Assembly: GCF_004745825.1 (NCBI RefSeq)
Contig: NZ_SRLA01000005.1
Span: 377,106 to 441,105 of the forward strand
From: Hymenobacter fodinae
Lineage (GTDB): Bacteria; Bacteroidota; Bacteroidia; Cytophagales; Hymenobacteraceae
DNA: 64,000 nt
Reading direction: 5' to 3'
Each line of letters begins with the position of its first letter. Positions within the stretch are counted from its first letter, which is position 1. A model generated the notes under the pieces. That model had not been told where the DNA came from and searched no databases. It worked only from the letters and a program-made list of their open reading frames with translations. The translations under genes and the position numbers were made by a program. This document shows positions 43,132 to 50,813 of this stretch, one piece after another.

Positions 43132-45567
43132 TCAAAACCCAGCACACCCATCATCCCCAATCGGGGCGCCGTCGGGCATGGGCAGGGCGGGTGCAGCCTG
43201 GAACTTCTCGGGAGCTGCTTCAAATTGCTCAATCATGCGCACTGCGGCGAAGGCAGTGGCCCGGCGGCCTTCATCCTTACCCGACTTCTGCTCTTTCTGA
43301 AGCTGCTTTTTCAGCTCTTCCACTTTCATAGTGGCCTGGGCTTTTACATTGACGGGCGCTTGCGGAGCGGCGGCCAGGGCCAACAGCTTTTGCAGGGTGA
43401 GCGTGTTCACTAAGCGCTGCAGCTCGCCGGCATAGCCAGCTTCGGGCTTGGCCTGCCAGGTTTGCTTTACCAGTCGGTCGAGCACGGCGGCTAGGCCCGG
43501 TTGGTCGTTGTGGCGGGCGTGGTATTCCTCCAGGCGGGCGGCCCGCTGAGGATTGAGCAGAAACTCCAACGTTGTTGCCGCGGCCGATTCGGCCGCGCCG
43601 GTGGGGTCGAACGTAAGGCCGGTGCGGGCAGTAAAGGTTTCGCGGGTGCGCGGGTAGTTCACGGGCCGCGGCGGAATCTTGGCCAGCAGCTCTTCCGACA
43701 ACGCCAACTCGCGGGGCGAAATCGTGCGCATCAGCGCGTCGAAGGCCTTCCACTGCTCGGCGGGCTCTACCAAGCGCGTTACAGTTTGGCCGTCGCCCTT
43801 CACGGCGTACGTGTAGTAGAGGCCACCCAACACCTTAGAGGCCGCTTCTACCTGATAGCGCTGCAGCAGGTACATGGGTACCAGCACCTCTTCGATGGTG
43901 GCCATGGGCTGATTGGGCGCAATAGCTTTTTCGGAGAAGCGGTCTAGCACGACCCTGCGCACGTCCATCACGTGGTTCAGCGCATCGGCGGCGCTGGTGC
44001 CATCGTCCCAGAGGTGAGCCAGCGGGTGGGCGCTGCCCTGGGCCCGCGCATCGGCGTCGGCCATAAACAGGTAGCCATCCTTGAGCGTCTGGGCGATGAT
44101 GGCGTTGAGGCCGGCCGCCTCGTTGGCTTGCGAACCAAAATCCTTGTAGCCATACAAGATGGCGCGCTTATCCCAGGTGCCAATTTCGGTGGTGTACGCC
44201 TCGCTCAGGTCCACGGTGCCATCGGGGCGCAGCTTGATGCGGGGCACCGGGTAATCCATCACCGACGACCGTTCTTTGGTGCTGGCGGCGTAATTGTGGT
44301 ACAGGCCTAGCGTGTGGCCTACCTCGTGGGCGGCCAGCTGGCGCAGGCGGGCCATGCTCACGCGCAGCATCTCGGGGCTGGTGGGCTTGCCTTCTTCATA
44401 GGGCTGCAGCAGGCCTTCAGCAATCAGGTAATCCTGCCGCTCCCGCAACGAGCCCAACGACACCTGCCCCTTGATGATTTCGCCGGTGCGCGGGTCGGTG
44501 ATAGAAGCGCCGTACGACCAGCCGCGGGTGGAGCGGTGAATCCACTGAATCAGGTTATAGCGGATGTCCATAGGATCAACGCCTTCGGGCAGCATCTTCA
44601 CCTGAAAGGCGTTGCGATACCCGGCCGCCTCAAAGGCCTGGTTCCACCACGCGGCCCCTTCGAGCAGCGCCGAGCGTACGGGCTCGGGCGTGCCACGGTC
44701 GAGGTAGTACACAATGGGTTCCTTCGCCTCACTTACGGCGGCCGAGGGGTCTTTTTTTTGCAAGCGGTGCCGCACAATCTGCCGCTTCACAATGGGCTGA
44801 TCAATGGCGGCGGCATAGTCCATGTACTCGTTGGCGAAGTAGCCCGCTCGCGGATCGAAGGCACGAGGCTGATAGTTATTATCGGGCAGTTGAATAAACG
44901 AGTGGTGCATGTGCACCGTCACGGCCGTGGGGTCGGGCGTTACCGAGCTGATTTCGCGGCCTTTGGCTTTGCCCGTAAGCGTTACCACGGCCTCAAACTC
45001 TGAGTTAAGCGGAAATGCTTTGGTGTTGGGCAGAAACACGGCGGAGCGACTTTCCTCGGCCTTGTAAGAGCCCTGCTTGAGGTCGTCGAGCTTATCGCCG
45101 AGCTGGTGGGAGTCGCGCAGCAGAAAAGGCGTCAGGTCAACCAGCACCTTGCCTCCCTCCTGGGCTTCGGCCTTAAAGCCCCAGAGCACCGATTGGGCAA
45201 AGGAATTTTCAACCGACTGCCGCTCCTCGGCATTCTGGCTCACGGCCCGGAAGTCGTAGTTGGGTTGCAGCAGCAGAATCTTGGGCCCGCTCTTCACGAA
45301 CTTCACAATGCGAGTTTGCCCAATCTGGCCCCGGTCAAGCCCCAGGTCGTTGGAGCCTACGCCGTTGGGCAGCGTGCTGACGTACAGAATTTCCTGGTCT
45401 AGCTTGTCGATTTCGAGCAGAATGCGCCCCCCTTTTTCGTCCCAGTAAAATGGAAAGAAGCCCGAGAACTTCTGCATTCCTTTCGTTTTCTCAGCCAGGC
45501 TTTGGGCCGAAACCAGATGCGAACTGACCAACAGAGAGCCAACCAGTAAAGAGTAGAGTTTCTTCAT
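43132..45567 (-). CDS. Secreted zinc-dependent metalloprotease (DUF5117/DUF4953 type)
   Basis: 811 residues from the ATG at 45567, which gives a signal peptide (YSLLVGSLLVSSHLVSAQ). Zinc motif HEVGHTLGLYH at about 414-424, with the Met-turn region SSVMDYP soon after; this is the metzincin-type layout of the DUF4953 group. The N-terminal ~350 residues carry the DUF5117 region (FPFYWDEKGGRILLEIDKL; DLTPFLLRDSHQLGD). The family degrades or processes extracytoplasmic proteins. A TACCTTCC element lies ~25 bases upstream on the minus strand. Divergent from CbrC. Confidence 0.88.
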   Translation of the reverse strand: MKKLYSLLVGSLLVSSHLVSAQSLAEKTKGMQKFSGFFPFYWDEKGGRILLEIDKLDQEILYVSTLPNGVGSNDLGLDRGQIGQTRIVKFVKSGPKILLLQPNYDFRAVSQNAEERQSVENSFAQSVLWGFKAEAQEGGKVLVDLTPFLLRDSHQLGDKLDDLKQGSYKAEESRSAVFLPNTKAFPLNSEFEAVVTLTGKAKGREISSVTPDPTAVTVHMHHSFIQLPDNNYQPRAFDPRAGYFANEYMDYAAAIDQPIVKRQIVRHRLQKKDPSAAVSEAKEPIVYYLDRGTPEPVRSALLEGAAWWNQAFEAAGYRNAFQVKMLPEGVDPMDIRYNLIQWIHRSTRGWSYGASITDPRTGEIIKGQVSLGSLRERQDYLIAEGLLQPYEEGKPTSPEMLRVSMARLRQLAAHEVGHTLGLYHNYAASTKERSSVMDYPVPRIKLRPDGTVDLSEAYTTEIGTWDKRAILYGYKDFGSQANEAAGLNAIIAQTLKDGYLFMADADARAQGSAHPLAHLWDDGTSAADALNHVMDVRRVVLDRFSEKAIAPNQPMATIEEVLVPMYLLQRYQVEAASKVLGGLYYTYAVKGDGQTVTRLVEPAEQWKAFDALMRTISPRELALSEELLAKIPPRPVNYPRTRETFTARTGLTFDPTGAAESAAATTLEFLLNPQRAARLEEYHARHNDQPGLAAVLDRLVKQTWQAKPEAGYAGELQRLVNTLTLQKLLALAAAPQAPVNVKAQATMKVEELKKQLQKEQKSGKDEGRRATAFAAVRMIEQFEAAPEKFQAAPALPMPDGAPIGDDGCAGF

Positions 45568-45811
45568 GCAGTGGAGAGGTAGTGGAGTGGGCGGAAGGTA
45601 GCGAGGGATACCCACTTTTCAGCATAACTCACCGCACCCAGTGCGCAGAAAGCGTCTCTTTGTGCGCAACTACTATTTGGTTGGAACCATCCGCGCCTCG
45701 TTATTTTAAGCCCTCCTTGCTCTGCTCAAACGTTTTGAAGTGGTTGCAGGGCAAACACCGCCTGTATATTGGCAGCCCAAGGTCTATTTTGCGTTGCTAC
45801 TTCTACTGCCT

Positions 45812-46363
45812 ATGTCCGTCAGCAGTCCGTTACCGCACTTTACATTCAACCCCAACGCTTACGCCCTAGGCCTCTTCGAGCAAAAAGATATCGTCTGTGA
45901 GTGCTGCCACCAACCGCGCGCCTACAGCTATACTGGTCCCATATATTGCGAGGCCGATGTGGATGACCTGTGCCCGTGGTGCATCGCCGATGGCAGCGCA
46001 GCCGCGAAATGGGACGCCGAGTTTCAGGATTGGGCCTCGGTGGAAGGCCACTCGCCTGATCCGGCGGAAGCGTCGGCACCCCTCAACCCTGCCTCCTTGG
46101 AGGAAGTGGTTTCTCGCTCACCCGGCTACAACTCTTGGCAGCAGGGCGTTTGGCTGACGCATTGCCAGGACCTGTGCATGTTCCTGGGCTACGTGGGCGG
46201 CGACGATATTCGCCCATTTCTCCCAGAACTACGCCCCGATCTGCAGGACTGGCCCAATGAGGTTTTTTTGCTCCGGAGCCTCTCAGCGGATGGGAGCTTG
46301 ACCGGGTACCTGTTTCAGTGTCGCCACTGCGGGCAGCACCGGCTCCATATTGATTGTGATTAA
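45812..46363 (+). CDS. CbrC-family protein
   Basis: 183 residues from the ATG at 45812; upstream in-frame starts lack coding character. CbrC/UPF0167 features: PHFTFNPNAYALGLF at the N-terminus, paired cysteines CECCHQPR and CPWC in the first half, and a C-terminal CRHCGQHR. The Cys pairs suggest a zinc-bound structure. E. coli CbrC overexpression alters colicin E2 tolerance, so the family is often seen with toxin-immunity genes. It lies 35 bases before the VWA gene and is probably in one transcript with it. Confidence 0.82.
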   Translation: MSVSSPLPHFTFNPNAYALGLFEQKDIVCECCHQPRAYSYTGPIYCEADVDDLCPWCIADGSAAAKWDAEFQDWASVEGHSPDPAEASAPLNPASLEEVVSRSPGYNSWQQGVWLTHCQDLCMFLGYVGGDDIRPFLPELRPDLQDWPNEVFLLRSLSADGSLTGYLFQCRHCGQHRLHIDCD

Positions 46364-46398
46364 CGTAGCTTTCGGTTTAACCTTCTACCCTTCTGCTT

Positions 46399-47511
46399 GT
46401 GTCTTCCTCCTCTGCTGCCCGCTGGAAACTGGTTTTAGGCTCGCCCGCTGATGCGGCCAATGAAATCCCTATGTCGGCGGACTACGGGCGCATGGATGAA
46501 GTGCTAACCCAGCTCTACGACGGCCACGAAGGTGAGCGGAAAGCTGGCCTAGGCGGCTCTGCGCCCAAAGTCAGCCGCTGGCTGGGTGACATCCGGACCT
46601 ATTTTCCGTCTTCGGTGGTAGCCGTAATGCAGCAAGACGCCATGGATCGGCTAGGCCTGCACCAGCTGCTGCTGGAGCCCGAAATCATGCGCACCGTGCA
46701 GCCCGATGTGCACTTGGTGGGCACCCTTATGTCGCTGAGCCGGGTGATGCCGCAGAAGGTGAAGCACACGGCCCACGAGGTGGTGGGCAAGGTGGTGCAC
46801 GAGCTAGAGCAAAAACTGGCCAACCCATTACGCCAAGCTGTGCAAGGGGCCTTAAGCCGGGCGGTGCGTAACCCCCGACCTCGCTACGCCGAAATCAACT
46901 GGGCGGCCACTATTCGGGCTAACCTCAAGCACTACCAGCCGCAGTACAAAACGGTGGTGCCCGAAAAACTTATTGGCTACGGGCGGCGCGGGCAGGCGCT
47001 TAAGGAAATTGTGCTCTGCGTAGACCAGAGCGGTTCAATGGCCTCTTCGGTGGTGTACGCGGGCGTATTCGGGGCTGTATTGGCGTCCATCAAAGCCGTG
47101 AAAACGCACATGGTGGTGTTTGACACGGCCGTAGCTAACCTCTCAGAGAATCTGCAAGACCCCGTGGATTTGCTGTTTGGGGTGCAGCTCGGCGGAGGCA
47201 CCGATATCAACCTGGCTCTCACCTACTGTCAGCAGCTCATCACCCGTCCTACCGATACCATTCTGGTGCTCATCAGCGACTTATACGAGGGTGGTAATGA
47301 GCGGGAGATGATCCGACGGGCCGCCGCTCTGAAAGCCGCTGGCGTAACCGTGGTAGCCCTGTTGGCCCTCGCCGACGACGGCGCCCCGAGCTTCGACCGA
47401 CGTGTAGCCGAGAAATTTGCCGCCCTAGGCATCCCAAGCTTTGCCTGCACGCCGGGACAGTTCCCGCAGCTTATGGCAGCCGCCATTCAGGGTCAGGAAC
47501 TTAAGCTCTAG
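46399..47511 (+). CDS. VWA-domain protein (YehP-like)
   Basis: 370 residues with a GTG start at 46399. The first ~190 residues are helical. The VWA domain carries a complete MIDAS: D209-S211-S213 (DQSGSM), T268 (GGGTDI) and an Asp in LISDLYEGG. Such proteins act as the metal-binding partner of a MoxR ATPase. The likely ATPase is at 26846, in the SWIM-DUF5691-MoxR-DUF5682 cassette, 18 kb upstream. The placement here, after CbrC, suggests that a formerly continuous cassette has been split by insertion or rearrangement (inference). Confidence 0.87.
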   Translation: MSSSSAARWKLVLGSPADAANEIPMSADYGRMDEVLTQLYDGHEGERKAGLGGSAPKVSRWLGDIRTYFPSSVVAVMQQDAMDRLGLHQLLLEPEIMRTVQPDVHLVGTLMSLSRVMPQKVKHTAHEVVGKVVHELEQKLANPLRQAVQGALSRAVRNPRPRYAEINWAATIRANLKHYQPQYKTVVPEKLIGYGRRGQALKEIVLCVDQSGSMASSVVYAGVFGAVLASIKAVKTHMVVFDTAVANLSENLQDPVDLLFGVQLGGGTDINLALTYCQQLITRPTDTILVLISDLYEGGNEREMIRRAAALKAAGVTVVALLALADDGAPSFDRRVAEKFAALGIPSFACTPGQFPQLMAAAIQGQELKL

Positions 47512-47599
47512 GCCACTCGCTACACGAGCCTGGCCGCGGGTGTATTATGCAACGAACCGGCTTGCGCTTGGCTCCTACTGCTAGCTTACTCTCCTTTTA

Positions 47600-49375
47600 T
47601 TGCTTGTGCTTTTATCTGCTTTCCTTCTCACATCGGTGGTGTTGGCACCGGCTGCGCCAGATACGCTTACGCCGCGCGAAACCCGCAACCTCACGGCTCT
47701 AGGCCAGGTTGCCGGAGCCATCAAGTACTTCTACCCAAACCGCCACACGGCCCAGGTTAGCTGGGAAACGGTTCTCGTACGGAGCATTCCGGCAGTTAGG
47801 CGGGCACGTACCGACGCCGCCTTAGCGGTAACCCTTGATAGCCTCTTTCACCCCCTGGCCCCCGCAGCCCGCGTTGCGCTAGGCCAGTCCTCCGTGCCTA
47901 ATACTGGCCTAGCGCATACGGAGGCCGGCCCTTACTACTACTGGGAACATCACGGGTTAGCGCTTGACAAAAAGGGGCTACCGGTAGTGCGGGCTATGTT
48001 TAAACTGGGCGGTCTTTCGTATTCCAGCGCTATTAAGTCAGCACCAGTGCCGGAAGCGGTTAAGCTCTTCCAAGGTCAGCCGCAGTATACGGTTCGTTTG
48101 CTGGATAGTCTCCACCTCACGTTTCCTCTGCTGCTCACGCAGGCCCAGTATCAACAACGACTGCCCCGGCAACGCGGCCGCTCGGTGCACCGGTTAAACG
48201 CCGCCACCTCAGCCCAGCGCCTGACCACGGTACTGCTCAGCTGGAATATTGTGCAGCATTTTTACCCCTACCGAGCCGTGCTGGACAGTGCCCGATGGAC
48301 GGAGACCCTGCCCCTGGCTCTGCAGGCCGCGGCCCGCGCCACCACAGACACCGAGCTGCTTACTGCCTGCCGCACCATGCTGGCCCGGCTGCCCGACCGC
48401 CACGTAGGCATCAGCCCTAAAACGCGCACGGGGTTGCGCATCGTGTCGCCGCCCTGGGGTCTCCAGCTCCGTTTAGTAGACGAGCAAGTGATGGTGCAAC
48501 AGGTACCCCAGAGCCTTCAGCAGTTGCAGCTGGGCATGGTGCTCACGCAGGTAAACGGTCAGCCAGTGGCCGCACTGCTTCAGCAGTTACAGGCAATTAT
48601 TCCGGCAACCTCTGCGCCAGTTGCCCGCCAATTGGCCGCGGAGTCGTTGCTGACGCATCTGGCGGCGGTGGGGCCTTCGGCCCGGTTAACGTTTCGCAAC
48701 ACGCAGGGCCGGGAGCTTGAGCAGGTCCTGGCTTTCCGGGAGCTACGGGGCAACATGCGCCACCAGCCGGCAGCGGTGAGGGAGGTGGCGCCGGGCTTCT
48801 ATCTGTTGGATGCCGCCCGCCTGCGCTACTCTGATTTTCAACGAGCCCTTCCGCAGTTACAAACCGCGCGGGGCCTGATCATTGACCTGCGCCAGCGCCC
48901 TTCCTACGACCTACTGCGGGTGCTGCCGCATTTTTCGCCGACCGCCCTTTTGCCCGACAGTACGGCTACGCCGCTGCTGCGCCAGCCTGACTTTCAGCAA
49001 GCACAGCTAGTAGGGTCAACGTCTCGGCCCTTACCTGCTCAGCTTCCCTTCCTTCCAGCCTCTAAGGTGTTCCTGACGGGCCCTCACACTTACAGTTACG
49101 GCGAAACGGTGGCTGAGCTGGTACGGCGGCACCGCCTGGGCATACTACTCGGCCAGACCACCGGCGGCACCAACGGCGAAATGAATTTTGCTGCCATCGG
49201 CCGGGCCTACCAACTCAGCTGGACCGGCCGCCGCGTGGTGAGCCGCAGTGGTACATACCAGGGCACTGGTCTAGCCCCCGATGTTGTGGTGCAGCCTACT
49301 GTATCCACCTTAGCTCAGGGTCAGGATGCCGAGGTGAACCGAGCCGTGGAGTGGCTGCAGCAGGTGCCGTACTAG
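47600..49375 (+). CDS. Secreted S41-family peptidase
   Basis: 591 residues from a TTG at 47600; a GTG six bases later is also possible, and an in-frame TAG at 47582 rules out earlier starts. A short signal peptide (LLSAFLLTSVVLAPAAP) is present. A PDZ-like region lies near residues 270-330 (PPWGLQLRLVDEQVMVQQVP). The tail-protease domain follows: VFLTGPHTYSYGE around the catalytic Ser, then LLGQTTGGTNG and GTYQGTGLAPDVVV. It is a periplasmic processing protease of the C-terminal-processing type. It closes with a palindromic terminator at 49415. Confidence 0.82.
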   Translation: MLVLLSAFLLTSVVLAPAAPDTLTPRETRNLTALGQVAGAIKYFYPNRHTAQVSWETVLVRSIPAVRRARTDAALAVTLDSLFHPLAPAARVALGQSSVPNTGLAHTEAGPYYYWEHHGLALDKKGLPVVRAMFKLGGLSYSSAIKSAPVPEAVKLFQGQPQYTVRLLDSLHLTFPLLLTQAQYQQRLPRQRGRSVHRLNAATSAQRLTTVLLSWNIVQHFYPYRAVLDSARWTETLPLALQAAARATTDTELLTACRTMLARLPDRHVGISPKTRTGLRIVSPPWGLQLRLVDEQVMVQQVPQSLQQLQLGMVLTQVNGQPVAALLQQLQAIIPATSAPVARQLAAESLLTHLAAVGPSARLTFRNTQGRELEQVLAFRELRGNMRHQPAAVREVAPGFYLLDAARLRYSDFQRALPQLQTARGLIIDLRQRPSYDLLRVLPHFSPTALLPDSTATPLLRQPDFQQAQLVGSTSRPLPAQLPFLPASKVFLTGPHTYSYGETVAELVRRHRLGILLGQTTGGTNGEMNFAAIGRAYQLSWTGRRVVSRSGTYQGTGLAPDVVVQPTVSTLAQGQDAEVNRAVEWLQQVPY

Positions 49376-49414
49376 TGGCCTAGGCTTTAGTCAATAGTAC
49401 GGCAGGATGGACCC

Positions 49415-49460
49415 ACGAGCGAGTTGCTACCGGTATCGATACCGGTAGCAACTCGCTCGT
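49415..49460. terminator. 46-base perfect palindrome
   Basis: ACGAGCGAGTTGCTACCGG and its mirror form a 23-bp perfect stem without a loop in the duplex reading, centred at 49437/49438. TCTTTG follows. It probably terminates the S41 gene, but the full dyad symmetry would also suit a protein-binding site. Confidence 0.6.
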
Positions 49461-49661
49461 TCTTTGCGTTATACGGTTGGGCTACTACCCCATAATAAGA
49501 TGCTGTACCCTTAGGTTTCACTTCCATTTTCCGTGTTTCTTTGTGCACTTCCCATCAGTGAAACCATTCCTTTCTGGACAGGAACTGGCCGAGCTAATCA
49601 GCGCTTTAAACACGCGTTTTACTGGTTCGCTAGGCCACTTACGCTTGACTACAAACACCTT

Positions 49662-50621
49662 ATGATGAAGATTAAAAAGGCCGTAATTACGGCGGCGGCC
49701 CGCGGGGTGCGGCTTTACCCAGTAGCTGATACCATTCAGAAATCTATGCTGCCCGTGGTGGATGTGGATGGCCTGCACAAGCCAGTGATTCAAATTATTG
49801 CCGAGGAAGCGTTCAGCAGCGGTATTGAGGAGCTGTGCATTGTGTGCGCCCCCGGCGACGGCGAACGGTACCTGGCCGCCTTCCATTCCCTGCGCGACAA
49901 CCTGCTGAAGTCGTACCAAGGCATTGACTGGGCCAAGCAAGAAGCCGAGAAAATCGACCACCTGCTCAGCCGCACGCAATTTGCCGAGCAACAGGAGCCC
50001 CGCGGCTACGGCCACGCCGTGTACTGCGCCCGGGAGTTCGTAAACGGCGAGCCGTTCCTGCTCATGCTGGGCGACTACCTCTACGTTTCGGACCTGCCGC
50101 AGCAGCGCTGCGCTGCCCAACTGTTGGAGCTGGCAGCCCAGGAAGGATGCGCTGTGTCGGCCGTAAACCCCACAATTGAGCACCAGGTAAGCCGCTACGG
50201 TACCGTTACCGGCAAGCACGTAGCAGGCCAGGTGGGCATCTACCAGATTGATAAGATCATCGAGAAGCCTTCCCTGAGCCTGGCCGAGCTGGAACTGCAG
50301 ACCTCTGGCCTACGCGCTGGCTACTACCTGTGCTTCTTCGGGATGCACGTGCTCACGCCTTCCATCTTCACCATTCTGGAGTCGCAGGTGGCCCAGGGTG
50401 AAGCCAACGTGCTGCTCACGCCCGCCCTGCAGGAGCTAGCCGCTTCTGATAAATACTTGGCCCTGGAAGTACGCGGCAGCCGCTACGACCTCAGCCGTAA
50501 GCAAGGCCTGCTCCGGGCCCAAATTGCGCTGGGCCTAGCCGGCGAAGCCCACGACGAAACGCTCACCACGCTTGTAGAACTGCTGGCCGAAGCCAACGCC
50601 CGCAAGCCACAGCTAGGCTAG
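49662..50621 (+). CDS. Nucleotidyltransferase of the GalU type
   Basis: 319 residues from the ATG at 49662. NTP-transferase fold: KKAVITAAARGVRLYPVADT, then KSMLPVVD with the expected Lys, later GYGHAVYCAREFV, LLMLGDYLYV (the metal Asp) and IEKPS. The nucleotide-binding GxGTR reads ARGVR here, an unusual change. It would activate a sugar-1-phosphate with UTP or a related nucleotide. It is followed, after a REP-like hairpin, by a kinase/pyrophosphorylase fusion at 50814, so the two may serve one nucleotide-sugar pathway (inference). Confidence 0.83.
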   Translation: MMKIKKAVITAAARGVRLYPVADTIQKSMLPVVDVDGLHKPVIQIIAEEAFSSGIEELCIVCAPGDGERYLAAFHSLRDNLLKSYQGIDWAKQEAEKIDHLLSRTQFAEQQEPRGYGHAVYCAREFVNGEPFLLMLGDYLYVSDLPQQRCAAQLLELAAQEGCAVSAVNPTIEHQVSRYGTVTGKHVAGQVGIYQIDKIIEKPSLSLAELELQTSGLRAGYYLCFFGMHVLTPSIFTILESQVAQGEANVLLTPALQELAASDKYLALEVRGSRYDLSRKQGLLRAQIALGLAGEAHDETLTTLVELLAEANARKPQLG

Positions 50622-50654
50622 ACAGCGGAGGTAGGCTGGAATAACACTCCAGAA

Positions 50655-50749
50655 CGTCATGTCGAGCTGGTCGAGACATCTCGCGTGCTGACGTTGCTAT
50701 ATTAATCAGACATCAGCACGCGAGATGTCTCGACCAGCTCGACATGACG
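50655..50749. repeat. REP-like inverted repeat, copy 3, perfect 37-bp arms
   Basis: Arms 50655-50691 and 50713-50749 pair without mismatch. The outer ends are CGTCATGTCGAGC and GCTCGACATGACG. It is related to the copies at 12560 and 14210 in its outer GTCATG and CATCTC parts but differs in the middle. The loop of 21 bases is AT-rich, and CCTTTTTTAG follows the right arm. Confidence 0.8.
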
Positions 50750-50813
50750 ACCTTTTTTAGTCGTTTTAGGCCACTCGCCCATAGGCCAACGCCCTATTAA
50801 ATCACGCATCTGC

